Shown piece after piece: positions 1 to 9,100 of a DNA stretch of 25,784 nucleotides. The notes beneath the pieces are model-generated. The model worked only from the letters and a program-made list of their open reading frames with translations. It did not search any database and was not told the origin of the DNA. The translations under genes and the position numbers were made by a program. Location of the stretch: contig JAUSNQ010000121.1 of NCBI GenBank assembly GCA_030655595.1, positions 1 to 25,784 of the forward strand. Direction: 5' to 3'. Position 1 is the stretch's first letter. Each line of letters begins with the position of its first letter. This DNA comes from Paludibacter sp. (GTDB taxonomy: Bacteria > Bacteroidota > Bacteroidia > Bacteroidales > Paludibacteraceae).

Positions 1-70
1 CGCCAATCGTTTTTTCTTCTGCCGCTGCGGGTTTAACCAACACGCGGTCTGCTAATGGTTTAATGTTCAT
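1..70 (-). CDS. groES: Co-chaperonin GroES, 5' end only (partial)
   Basis: Only the first 23 codons lie in the window; the gene reads leftwards off the edge. The translation begins [20 protein letters not shown] and continues TIG, which matches the conserved start of GroES (Cpn10), including the PLxDRVLVK strand. GroES forms the heptameric lid of the GroEL folding chamber in the cytoplasm, and groEL usually follows directly, here expected beyond position 1. The start ATG is at 70-68. Upstream of it I see neither a CIRCE-type inverted repeat nor a convincing TAnnTTTG box, so its regulation cannot be read from this window. The identification rests on the N-terminus alone but is distinctive. Confidence 0.9.
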   Translation of the reverse strand, partial: MNIKPLADRVLVKPAAAEEKTIG

Positions 71-193
71 AATCAATCTATATTTTAAATGTTAATATTT
101 TTTTTCGAGAGGGGCTAATCAGATATTGTGCCAAAGCAAAATTATTACTCAATTGTCAGAACAAATCCGAATATGTGAGAAAAAACCAAATCT
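71..193. other. Intergenic stretch between groES and the glycosyltransferase
   Basis: This 123-bp AT-rich stretch separates the end of the glycosyltransferase gene from the groES start, both on the minus strand. It should hold the groES promoter, but I could not assign a -7 box. I also saw no clear terminator hairpin and no small gene. Confidence 0.4.
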
Positions 194-1105
194 TTAATCT
201 GTCATCTTGTCAGCACTGACATCATATTGACACAACAAGAGAAGTTTATATAAATCAAAAATGAAAAGAGAGGGATGTTTACCGGTGAGATTAAACATGA
301 TCATTGGCTTTATCAGAAAAAACTTAAATGCAAAGAGTTGTACCAAATGATATTTCTTCAATTTGCAAAAAACATGTAATAACTTAGATGATTTGGTAAG
401 TGATGCATATTTTTCTGACTTATAAAGTTCGTATAACTTGAATACACTTTCTTCAGTTTTCTTCAAAAAAACATTGTTTGGTTCTAATCCAACATGTACT
501 ACAGGATTATCAATATAGTTGAAGTTGATATTTAGCTCTTGCAATCTAAGACCAAAAATAGTATCCTCATGTCCGTAACCCACGATGGATTCATCGAAGC
601 GGACTTTGTTAAAAAGGCTTTTTGTAATTAAAAAATTTGGAGTAGTGAACATCGGATATTGTTGCCGATGTATTAAATTTTTCAGGTCATTGCGTTCCTT
701 TTCTGTACCATATTTTCGCAACAAACTATATTGGGGATTGGTGTTTTTTTCATCATAAATACGTCCTCCTAAAACCACGCATTGTTCTTTGTTAAATGCC
801 TGATATTTATACAGGAAATCACTGTTTTGAATGGCTGCATCACAATCAAGAAACAAAAGATATTCATATTTAGCTTCATCAGCTAACTTATTTCGTACAC
901 CTGAACGTCCGATATTCTCTTTTAAAATTAAATGTCTGCAATTTATTAAATGCATAATACTTGCATTCTCTTGTAGAAAATTCTCAGATCCATCCTCCAT
1001 TACTATAATTTCAAAATCAATCTCCAATGCAACAGCCTGTTGGTGGAGGTCGCCGACTAATCGGGTGATATTATAATTATATGTAGGAATGAGTATCGAT
1101 AACAT
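194..1105 (-). CDS. Family 2 glycosyltransferase
   Basis: This 303-residue protein is a GT-A fold, family 2 glycosyltransferase, which transfers a sugar from a nucleotide-sugar donor. The N-terminus has the family opening (LSILIPTYN, residues 2-10). It also has the EDGS nucleotide-binding acidic motif (37-40), an ENIGRSGVRN segment typical of the family (63-72), the metal-binding LDCDA DxD motif (86-90) and a GYGHEDT motif (176-182) whose ED pair is the usual catalytic base. The C-terminal 100 residues carry a hydrophobic stretch that could sit on the membrane. It starts 3 bp after the stop of the upstream lipoprotein gene, so the two are very likely co-transcribed. The substrate cannot be told from sequence; no capsule or O-antigen genes surround it. 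Confidence 0.85.
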   Translation of the reverse strand: MLSILIPTYNYNITRLVGDLHQQAVALEIDFEIIVMEDGSENFLQENASIMHLINCRHLILKENIGRSGVRNKLADEAKYEYLLFLDCDAAIQNSDFLYKYQAFNKEQCVVLGGRIYDEKNTNPQYSLLRKYGTEKERNDLKNLIHRQQYPMFTTPNFLITKSLFNKVRFDESIVGYGHEDTIFGLRLQELNINFNYIDNPVVHVGLEPNNVFLKKTEESVFKLYELYKSEKYASLTKSSKLLHVFCKLKKYHLVQLFAFKFFLIKPMIMFNLTGKHPSLFIFDLYKLLLLCQYDVSADKMTD

Positions 1106-1108
1106 GTT

Positions 1109-2677
1109 TTATTTTTGTACTTCATCAAGAGCAAGGCCGTAAGCAGATACATCTGGAGCAAAATACACAACTGCTTTGTCGACATTGATTAATCCGCTCT
1201 TGGCAAGTCGAACTGATTTTATTCCGGTACGGTGATTGGGATTTGCAAGAATATCGCTTTCAGTAGTTCCTTCCGGAGCTCTGTAAGCCCAATAGACTTT
1301 ACTCGAAACATTGTCAACAACAATCCCGGAGATAAACTTTGCAGGACTATCCATTGGAGCATTATCGATCAATGCTAATTTCGTTCCGCTTAAGCTTGCA
1401 ACCCAAAAACCAATTTTATCTGCCGGAGCAGTAACTGAAAAATAAATATTTTGGTTGATATGGTCGATTGTAAATGCCCGGATGCTTAACCCGGATAGGA
1501 TTTTACCTCCTTGCGTAAGAGGCGATAATGAAAACTTATACAATCCATTTCCGCTTCCACCTTTAGCAAGATAATAATAGGTATCATAATAATAAATGCC
1601 TCCGTTCATATGATCGATTGTCAGTTCCGGGTAAAAGGCATTCAAACTTTCCATATTAATCAGATAATAAGGCACTGTAGTCTGTGCACTCCCATTCCAT
1701 TCAAAATTGCCCAAAACCGTATTATTATTCGGTGTTTTGTACACAAACTGACCAAAATCGGTCCAATAAATTGTTGAACCATCCACAAATCCGTTATAAA
1801 AACCATGCTCAGCTCCAACATTCTTATTGTGAATTATTTCAAACCCGGTTTCTGTTGTCAAATCAATTTTTCTGATGTTTCCGTCTCCCATTTTTCCGTC
1901 CAATTCAGCCCTTACTGAACTTACATGAGTACCTGCATCAAAAATATACAGTTTATTCGATAATGCTTGCATATAAAATGGGTGTATACCCGCCTGAATA
2001 CTTGTTTCAGTGTAGGCTTCAAATCCTTTTTCAAAAATCCTTTTTCGTAATATCTTTCCATCTTGCTCAGCAATAAGCAAACTGCGAGCAGGGACATCTT
2101 GTATTAAAAAAGTTTTGCTTACGTTGTATATTGAATCTCCTAACTGAATCTGCAAATTAACAGTTTCTTCAATGTTTCTTTGATTAAAAAAAACTGAAAC
2201 CGAAGCGAGGGTTGATTCTCCATCAACAACATCACTACTTATAGCATTTGACGAAAACGACCACTTATAAGTAATAGCATAATTGTACGGATTGTAGACC
2301 AAAGCGCTTAATTTCACTGTTTCATAATACTTCACACTTTCTTTGTCGATGTAGATGGAAGGGATGGTATCATATACGGTAATTTGTCTTGTCCTGACAT
2401 AATTATCATTCGAATCAGCCATCAACACAACATCATACATACCGGGCTTTTTAAATACATAAGTTGGATTTTTGGCTGTTGATTTCCCACCGTCTCCAAA
2501 AGTCCAATTCCAATATTCACCTTCTTCGGTAATATTCGTAAAAGTAACTCTCTCACCTGCTTTTGGCATTTCGGGCGAATAGGAAAAATCAGGGTCAATC
2601 GGTGTCTTACAACCGGTTAAAGCAACTACTACAAAGACACACAAAGAAATCCAGTTTAATTTAATATTCATAATCAA
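1109..2677 (-). CDS. PKD-domain lipoprotein with predicted C-terminal beta-propeller
   Basis: This is a 522-residue exported lipoprotein. The N-terminal hydrophobic segment ends in a lipobox (ALTGC), giving a lipidated Cys at about residue 23. Residues about 28-103 form a PKD domain, with the signature WNWTFGDGGKS and a later PTYVFKKPGMYDVVL. Residues about 104-195 look like a second Ig/PKD-like beta domain. The rest (about 196-522) has spaced YWTD-like blades (IYWTDFG, IYYYDTYYY, NIYFSV, VYWAYRAPEG), suggesting an LDL-receptor-type beta-propeller. It has no visible catalytic motif, so a binding or scaffold role at the outer membrane is an inference. ATG codons at 2677 and 2671 are both possible starts. 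The glycosyltransferase follows after 3 bp. Confidence 0.75.
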   Translation of the reverse strand: MIMNIKLNWISLCVFVVVALTGCKTPIDPDFSYSPEMPKAGERVTFTNITEEGEYWNWTFGDGGKSTAKNPTYVFKKPGMYDVVLMADSNDNYVRTRQITVYDTIPSIYIDKESVKYYETVKLSALVYNPYNYAITYKWSFSSNAISSDVVDGESTLASVSVFFNQRNIEETVNLQIQLGDSIYNVSKTFLIQDVPARSLLIAEQDGKILRKRIFEKGFEAYTETSIQAGIHPFYMQALSNKLYIFDAGTHVSSVRAELDGKMGDGNIRKIDLTTETGFEIIHNKNVGAEHGFYNGFVDGSTIYWTDFGQFVYKTPNNNTVLGNFEWNGSAQTTVPYYLINMESLNAFYPELTIDHMNGGIYYYDTYYYLAKGGSGNGLYKFSLSPLTQGGKILSGLSIRAFTIDHINQNIYFSVTAPADKIGFWVASLSGTKLALIDNAPMDSPAKFISGIVVDNVSSKVYWAYRAPEGTTESDILANPNHRTGIKSVRLAKSGLINVDKAVVYFAPDVSAYGLALDEVQK

Positions 2678-2733
2678 TGATAATATGCTCGTTTATTGAT
2701 GACAAGACAGAAAAGCATCTGTTTTTCAAGCTG

Positions 2734-2741
2734 CAAATATA
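2734..2741 (-). promoter_or_regulatory. Candidate -7 box of the lipoprotein-glycosyltransferase pair
   Basis: Read on the minus strand this is TATATTTG, matching the Bacteroidetes -7 consensus TAnnTTTG, about 57 bp before the lipoprotein start. It lies between two 7-bp inverted arms, GCATCTG (2715-2721) and CAGATGC (2753-2759), which could be an operator. No clear -33 TTTG is present at the expected distance. Confidence 0.5.
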
Positions 2742-2811
2742 ATCATTTATTACAGATGCCCAAGATTCGTGAAATTCTATAATTTGTTAATATTTGTCTT
2801 TTGACTTATTT

Positions 2812-2845
2812 TTTGACTCAAATCCTGCAGTTTTTTGTAATTTTG
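2812..2845 (+). promoter_or_regulatory. Candidate promoter of the MATE transporter gene
   Basis: A TTTG at 2812-2815 (-33 type) is followed after 22 bp by TAATTTTG at 2838-2845 (-7 type). This fits the Bacteroidetes primary sigma consensus and would give a leader of roughly 35 nt before the ATG at 2888. Confidence 0.55.
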
Positions 2846-2887
2846 ACGCCTTTAAGTCTGAAACAGACAATTTACGAATAAGCATGC

Positions 2888-4246
2888 ATGGATATAGCAC
2901 CACCCAACATAGCACCAACTAATATACTCAGCACCGAAAGAATCGGTAAATTAATCTGGAAATACTCCATTCCTTCTATCGTAGGTATGGTGGTCATGTC
3001 GGTTTATAACATTGTCGATCGCATTTTTATTGGTCAGGGAGTTGGTGCGTTAGCCATCTCAGGATTAGCACTGACTTTCCCTTTTATGATTTTATTAATG
3101 GCATTTGGGATGCTTATCGGTGCAGGTGCTTCGTCGCGCATCTCCATTACATTGGGAGAGAACAATACTGAAAAAGCTGAAAAAATATTGGGGAATGCGC
3201 TTACGCTTACACTTCTAATCTCAGGTGCTGTTTCTTTGATCACCTACATTTTCATGGGTGATTTGTTGCGATTCTTCGGGGGAACGGATCAAACGATCCA
3301 ATATGCTGAAGAATATATGCAAATCATAGTTCCTGCTGCCGTATTTTCAGCTTTGAATTTTGGGTTTAACAACATCATGCGTGCATCAGGTTTCCCCAAA
3401 AAAGCGATGTATACGATGCTTATCAGTGCTGTAATCAATCTTTTATTGGATGCTTTGTTTATTTTCGTATTTGATTGGGGAATCAAAGGGGCTGCATGGG
3501 CAACTGTAATTGCGTATTTATCAGGAACTATTTGGGTATTAATTCATTTCACCCTGCCGATTTCTCAAATCCGGTTTCATTTGAAATATTTGCGTTTAGA
3601 TAAAAAAATCGTGAATTCGATTTTGAGCATCGGAATGTCTCCTTTCAGTATGCAGTTGGCTGCAAGTTTAGTTATGATTTTGGTAAACAGCACTTTAATC
3701 AAATACGGTGGTGACCTGGCTATTGGTGCCTACGGAATCATAAATAGCTTGTTGATATTGGTCATTATGGTCGTATTGGGATTAAATCAGGGTACTCAAC
3801 CGGTAGTAGGATTTAATTTTGGAGCAGGTTTATATGACAGGATGTTTAAAACAGTTAAAATAGCCATCATAGTCGCAACGCTACTTACGAGTCTCGGATT
3901 TGTGTTTGGAATCTTTTTTGCTGATTTTTCAGTAAGATTATTTACGACAGACGACGAACTGATTCAAATTGCATCGAATGCACTTCGAATAGCCATAATC
4001 ATGTTCCCCCTTGTTGGCTTTCAAATTGTTATCAGCAATTTCTTTCAATCAATCGGAAAAGCAAAGATTTCGATTTTCTTAAGCTTGACCCGGCAGTTTA
4101 TTTTCTTGATTCCAGCTATTCTAATCTTGCCTTTGTTTTATGATTTGAACGGTGCCTGGGCAGCCATGCCTGTTGCCGATGGATTGTCTGCATTTGTCGC
4201 AGCCATAACCTTTTACAATTTCTACAAAAACTTTAAAGGGCTTTAA
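2888..4246 (+). CDS. MATE family multidrug/cation efflux transporter
   Basis: This 452-residue inner-membrane protein is of the multidrug and toxic compound extrusion family, which exports cationic drugs or metabolites using Na+ or H+ gradients. Twelve hydrophobic spans fill almost the whole length. The N-terminal segment KYSIPSIVGMVVMSVYNIVD followed by RIFIGQG is the classic MATE opening, and the mid-protein GLNQGTQPVVGFNFGAG (about residues 298-314) is the matching signature of the second half. Length is normal for the family (about 440-460). Its last 14 bases overlap the end of the convergent nadC gene, so the two transcripts must be antisense at their 3' ends. The substrate is unknown. 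Confidence 0.9.
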   Translation: MDIAPPNIAPTNILSTERIGKLIWKYSIPSIVGMVVMSVYNIVDRIFIGQGVGALAISGLALTFPFMILLMAFGMLIGAGASSRISITLGENNTEKAEKILGNALTLTLLISGAVSLITYIFMGDLLRFFGGTDQTIQYAEEYMQIIVPAAVFSALNFGFNNIMRASGFPKKAMYTMLISAVINLLLDALFIFVFDWGIKGAAWATVIAYLSGTIWVLIHFTLPISQIRFHLKYLRLDKKIVNSILSIGMSPFSMQLAASLVMILVNSTLIKYGGDLAIGAYGIINSLLILVIMVVLGLNQGTQPVVGFNFGAGLYDRMFKTVKIAIIVATLLTSLGFVFGIFFADFSVRLFTTDDELIQIASNALRIAIIMFPLVGFQIVISNFFQSIGKAKISIFLSLTRQFIFLIPAILILPLFYDLNGAWAAMPVADGLSAFVAAITFYNFYKNFKGL

Positions 4247-5072
4247 AGCTCATATCCAAACTCTTAACGGAATGTGTCAAGGCTCCGACGGAAATGAAAT
4301 CTACACCGCATTCAGCATATTCGCGTAGGCTGTCAAAAGTAATTCCTCCGGACGACTCGGTTTCGAATCTTCCACCAATTATTTCAACGGCTTTGCAGGT
4401 GTCTTCAGGAGTAAAATTATCTAACATGATGCGATCTACTCCGCCTACTGCCATTACCTGTGCCAATTCATCAAAATTTCGAACCTCAATTTCAATTTTT
4501 AGATTTTTTCCTTTGGATTTCAAATATGCCCCTGCTCTGAGTATTGCATTTTCAATTCCTCCGGCAAAATCAACATGGTTATCTTTGAGCAAAATCATAT
4601 CGTATAAGCCTACACGATGATTAATTCCACCTCCGATTCTTACGGCTTCCTTCTCTAATAGACGCAAGCCAGGTGTGGTTTTACGGGTATCAAGAACGCG
4701 TGTTTTCGTCCCTGCTAATGCTTGCACATACTGACCGGTACGGGTTGCGATTCCACTCATACGTTGCATGATATTTAACATCAGCCTTTCTGTCTGCAAT
4801 AGAGATTGAATTCTGCCTTCTACTACAAAAGCAATATCACCTGCTTTCACGGCAGATCCATCTTGAATGTAAACCGTCATTTTCAATTCAGGATCAAAGG
4901 CATAAAAAATCTGGCGGGCTACTTCTACTCCCGCCAAAATGCCATTTTCCTTGATAATTAATTGAGATTTACCTTTTGCTGATTCTGGGATACAAGATAA
5001 TGTGGTATGATCTCCGTCGCCAATATCTTCTGAGAACCAGAGAGATATCAACTGTTCAAATTCGTTAGTCAT
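4233..5072 (-). CDS. nadC: Nicotinate-nucleotide pyrophosphorylase (quinolinate phosphoribosyltransferase)
   Basis: This cytoplasmic enzyme of de novo NAD synthesis converts quinolinate and PRPP to nicotinate mononucleotide, CO2 and pyrophosphate. At 279 residues it has normal length. Family motifs are all present: EDIGDGDHTT (15-24), DTRKTTPGLR (128-137), NHR (151-153), LLKDNH (161-166), EIEVRN (194-199), MLDN (216-219) and SSGGI (240-244). These cover the quinolinate- and PRPP-binding residues. The start ATG at 5072 overlaps the stop of the upstream DUF4783 gene by 8 bp, so the two are probably translationally coupled. nadA and nadB are not next to it here. Confidence 0.95.
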   Translation of the reverse strand: MTNEFEQLISLWFSEDIGDGDHTTLSCIPESAKGKSQLIIKENGILAGVEVARQIFYAFDPELKMTVYIQDGSAVKAGDIAFVVEGRIQSLLQTERLMLNIMQRMSGIATRTGQYVQALAGTKTRVLDTRKTTPGLRLLEKEAVRIGGGINHRVGLYDMILLKDNHVDFAGGIENAILRAGAYLKSKGKNLKIEIEVRNFDELAQVMAVGGVDRIMLDNFTPEDTCKAVEIIGGRFETESSGGITFDSLREYAECGVDFISVGALTHSVKSLDMSFKAL

Positions 5073-5454
5073 TGGATAATTCTATTCTTAATTGCTGTAT
5101 TAACTGTCTGTCGGCAGATTTCCTAACCAATAAGTAGATGCGATATGTATTGCTTCCTGCTTTCATTGTACATATTGAAAATGCAGAAGTATCTTTGGTT
5201 CCTTTGTGTAATACCTGAAATGAGTTAACTTTATTTCTTCTGAAAAAATCTGTAATAATACCGGTTGCTTGTTGTTTGCTGAATACATCATTGGTTGAAC
5301 CTATTACCAACTCAACGTTATCGTTAAAGTAGGAAGATAAAACTACGGCATCACCGGCAGCAACGGCATCTAATATCGCAGTCGAGACTTCACGTTGGGC
5401 ATTCACGATTGCAATTGAACAAATCAGAAATAATACGGATATCAATGTTTTCAT
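5065..5454 (-). CDS. Secreted DUF4783 family protein
   Basis: This is a small protein of 129 residues with a clear signal peptide (MKTLISVLFLICSIAIVNAQ), followed by a compact domain resembling the NTF2-like DUF4783 family. Members are common in Bacteroidetes and their biochemical role is not established. The reading frame stays open upstream to 5562, but I place the start at 5454. The signal peptide begins there, and a well-formed promoter lies at 5552-5583, which would sit inside a longer gene. The stop overlaps the nadC start by 8 bp, a coupling often seen in this phylum, but no link to NAD synthesis can be claimed from that alone. Confidence 0.75.
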   Translation of the reverse strand: MKTLISVLFLICSIAIVNAQREVSTAILDAVAAGDAVVLSSYFNDNVELVIGSTNDVFSKQQATGIITDFFRRNKVNSFQVLHKGTKDTSAFSICTMKAGSNTYRIYLLVRKSADRQLIQQLRIELSND

Positions 5455-5551
5455 TTTTTTATAATTTAAAAGTTCACAAAACATCCCTGTTATAGCAGGA
5501 TTTCTCATTAAAAAGTGCCATATTTGCACCTTGTTCAGGTAAAGTTCTTTG

Positions 5552-5583
5552 CAAAAATACACTTTTTATTTAGTAGAGTCAAA
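5552..5583 (-). promoter_or_regulatory. Promoter of the DUF4783-nadC operon
   Basis: On the minus strand TTTG (5583-5580) is followed after 20 bp by TATTTTTG (5559-5552). Both boxes and the spacing fit the Bacteroidetes -33/-7 consensus. It would leave a leader of roughly 90 nt before the chosen start at 5454, and it supports that start. Confidence 0.65.
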
Positions 5584-5702
5584 AAATTCACCTATTTTAT
5601 GTTCTTGAATATTAATTTAAATCAGATAATTATCAAATTTTTTAAGACGTAACATTTCATCACAAATAGCAGACCATGAATAGTTAAATAATCATTCATA
5701 AT

Positions 5703-6176
5703 ATGAAAATCGCACTCTTGATGATCGGAAAAACCAATCAGGAATCCCTTCAAAAATTAATTCAAGACTATCAAAACCGGATTCAGCACTACATTAACTA
5801 CGAAACAGTTGTGATTCCTGAGTTGAAAAACACAAAAAACTTATCAATTAAAGAACAAAAGGAGAAAGAAGCAGAACTTATACTGAGACATATTGATAAT
5901 CAAGATGACATATTCTTGCTCGATGAAAAAGGTAAACAGTTCAACTCAATTGATTTTTCGGATTTTATTGCGAAAAAGCTGATTTCATCTTCAAAAAGAA
6001 TGATTTTTGTTATTGGTGGACCCTTTGGATTTTCGGACAGAATCTACGACAAGGCGAACGGAATGATTTCTATGTCGTCGATGACATTTTCGCATCAAAT
6101 GATTCGGCTGATATTCGTGGAGCAATTATACAGGGCAATGACCATCATAAAAGGTGAAAGTTATCATCACGAATAA
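5703..6176 (+). CDS. rlmH: 23S rRNA (pseudouridine-1915 N3) methyltransferase RlmH
   Basis: This 157-residue SPOUT-family methyltransferase uses S-adenosylmethionine to methylate pseudouridine 1915 in helix 69 of 23S rRNA. The trefoil-knot signature is present: FVIGGPFGFSD around residues 101-111, then the MISMSSMTFSHQMIRLIFVE segment, and the family-typical C-terminus YRAMTIIKGESYHHE. Length matches the family (155-160). The gap to the next gene is only about 15 bp, so it probably heads a transcript with the large histidine kinase. The stretch before it (5584-5702) is AT-rich and includes the palindrome GATAATTATC, but I could not assign a promoter there. Confidence 0.95.
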   Translation: MKIALLMIGKTNQESLQKLIQDYQNRIQHYINYETVVIPELKNTKNLSIKEQKEKEAELILRHIDNQDDIFLLDEKGKQFNSIDFSDFIAKKLISSSKRMIFVIGGPFGFSDRIYDKANGMISMSSMTFSHQMIRLIFVEQLYRAMTIIKGESYHHE

Positions 6177-6191
6177 TGATTGATTGAATTT

Positions 6192-9100
6192 ATGAATTTG
6201 AATAGCAAATACATCTCTTTATTGATTGCACTCTTAATAAGTGTGTTATCAGGATTTGTATTTGAATATCTTTATCATCATGGTCAGTTTAAACCATTTT
6301 TCCAAGATTCATTTACGGGTATTTTGCATCAGAAAATTAGTCAATCAGACCAAATTGTTGATCAAATATCGAAACTCAATCATATGGATGATGCGAATCA
6401 TATCCATGATTTACTTGCTCTAAAGAAAGATTTGGGCATTTATATTTTCAATGATGATGCGCTAATATTCTGGAACACAAACCAATTTCAAATTGATGCC
6501 CGTGATTTTCAAAAAGATAATCAGTGGCATTTCACAGCACTCAGCAATGTTGATGGTATCTACAAATGGCAATTTGCTGATGAAAAAATTGGAATTTTAA
6601 CTCTTATCCCAATCAAATCGAACTTCCCATATGAAAACAACTATTTAAGGAATAACTTCCACCAACGTTTCTCGTTAGACAAGAACATACAATTAACTGC
6701 TGAAGAAACAGCTGATGGGGTTGAAATTACAGACCTAAATGGAAATTTCTTGTTTAGTCTGCAAACCGAAAAAAGCAAACATCTCAATGAAACCTACCGA
6801 CTAATGGGGTTCATTTCATTCGGAGTTGCTTTTCTTTTTTTAATGATGATTTATTTCAACATCAACTTGGTTTTAAATACAATTAAACTGAAACCAATTC
6901 AGTTTTGGACTGCAACGATCTTGTTTGGTATTGGAATCCTGATTTTATGCTACTTGGATTATCCCACACTCTTTTTTTCGAATCAGCTATTTTCTCCATA
7001 CCATTATGCTGCTAATGTGTTAATTAACACAATTACTCACCTGACGGTTATTTGTATTTTTTTAATTGTGGCCATTATGGCTTATTACCTGAAGGTTAAG
7101 AAACAAACGGGGGGTAGCATGATCAACAGAATTGGTTTGTATTTGTACGTTTTACTTTATTTTGAAATTCTGAAAAGTCTTATTCTTCATTCCAATATTA
7201 ATTTCAATATTACTGTCCTGCGAGATATAAATTTTTTCAACTTGTGGGCTCAACTATTAATTTTCGGGCTATGTATCGGCTTGTTCATACTATTTCAAAT
7301 TCTGAATAACGGTAACGATAAGAAAATCACATATAAGAACATAATTCGCTTTGACCTACTGCTTGTTGTATTGACATTGCTGGCTTACCGGATTCTTTTC
7401 GAAAAGTTTATCTTGTTGTTTGCCATCCTACTTATATCAATATTAGCATTTGATTATATTAGAAAATACTTCTTTGGAAATCAATTTACATTTGTGTATT
7501 TCGGCATCTTTCTTTTAATCATGAGCACAACAACACTGATTAGTTCTTACCAATTGAATGAATACAAAAAAGACATCAAATACAAGATTCAATCTGAGAA
7601 TATCCTTGTAAATGGAAACTCCGAGAATGATCCGATTGCAGAATTACTATTAGAAGAGTTGGATGAAAAAATCCGTTCAGATGCAAAGTTACGTGTATTA
7701 CTTGAAAATCCTGATTCTGCGGAAATTATAAGCCAATACGTATTTAACACCCATTTAAGAGGATTTTGGAACAAATATGATGTTCAGATTTTTCCTGTCT
7801 CAAGACATTCATCGGAATTTCAACATTACACGCAATTTCTAAAATTCACAGGAAAAAAACTCAAAGAAACAAGTTTCTACAGTTTGCCCGCTTCACTTTA
7901 CGATCTAAGTTTTGTTGGATTAATTGATTTGAGTAATGAACCCGAATCTGATCAACATGACATCTTAATATTAGAGTTTCAACCAAAAAGACATTTCAGA
8001 AGCTACAGTTTCCCCGACCTACTGATTAGTAATGAGTCCTATGTTTTAAATCAATCAAATATCTCCATAGCAAAATATGAAAACTCAAAGCTGATTTACA
8101 GCGACTCAAAATTCGAATGGTCTGAAAATGACCTTTTATTTCATGAAATAAATGATGGCTTTCAGAAAATCAAATTCCACGATCAATATTTTTACGTTTT
8201 TTCCAAATCAAACCTCAGGATAGTAATCACTGAAATTTTGCCCTCATCGCTTACGACCTTGTTTTTTTATTATCTATTTACATTTCTTGTTAGCTTACTC
8301 ATCGGCAGAATATTTTTTTGGGTGTTTGAGGTTAAAACTCAAAAGAAAAATTACACACTTGGATTAACTTCGAAGTTTCAATTGGTTTTCATTACATTGC
8401 TGTTCATGAGTTTTTTAGGCATATTAATATTTTCCGTTAATTATATAAAAACCAATTACGAACAAGAACAAATTTCAACTCTTGAAAACAAAAAGCAATA
8501 CCTGCAAAAATCTCTACAAGATTTATATTACTGGACAGAAGACATTTCAAGCGTTGATGAACTTAGTCTGAATAGTAATTTGCAAGAACTTGCATACAGG
8601 TATCAAACTGATATAAATATTTACAACAATGCAGGAAAACTAATGGGTAGCTCGCAATCACTTATTTTTAGTAAAAATCTACTCAGTAATTTCATGTCCC
8701 CGGAAGCTTTGTTCACTGAGCATGCTCCTGAAAACCAATACGAGCAAATTGGTAATCTGAATTATCTTGCAGCATACACCGATTTAATCAATGGTGATTA
8801 TTTGCAAATTGGCTATATTTCCATACCTCAATACCTCAGTCAGACAGAAATCAACGCCAAAATTGAACTTTTCTTGATAGCAATTATCCAAATATATCTC
8901 ATCATCATTGTTTTATCAATAATATTCATTCTCATCGCAGGAAAACAATTAGCAGAACCATTAAATCAGCTGGAGATAAAATTAAAATCCATGCATTTGG
9001 GAGGAAAAAATGAAAAAATTGATTATAAATGGAAAGATGAAATCGGTCAGTTAGTAGAACAATATAACCGAACCGTAGACGAACTGGAGAAAAGCACTCA

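Noticed and set aside
71..193. CIRCE-type heat-shock operator before groES
   Set aside because: No TTAGCACTC/GAGTGCTAA arms or a similar dyad were found between the glycosyltransferase gene and groES.
5455..5562. N-terminal extension of the DUF4783 protein from an ATG at 5562
   Set aside because: It would put the promoter boxes inside the gene and bury the signal peptide behind 36 residues.
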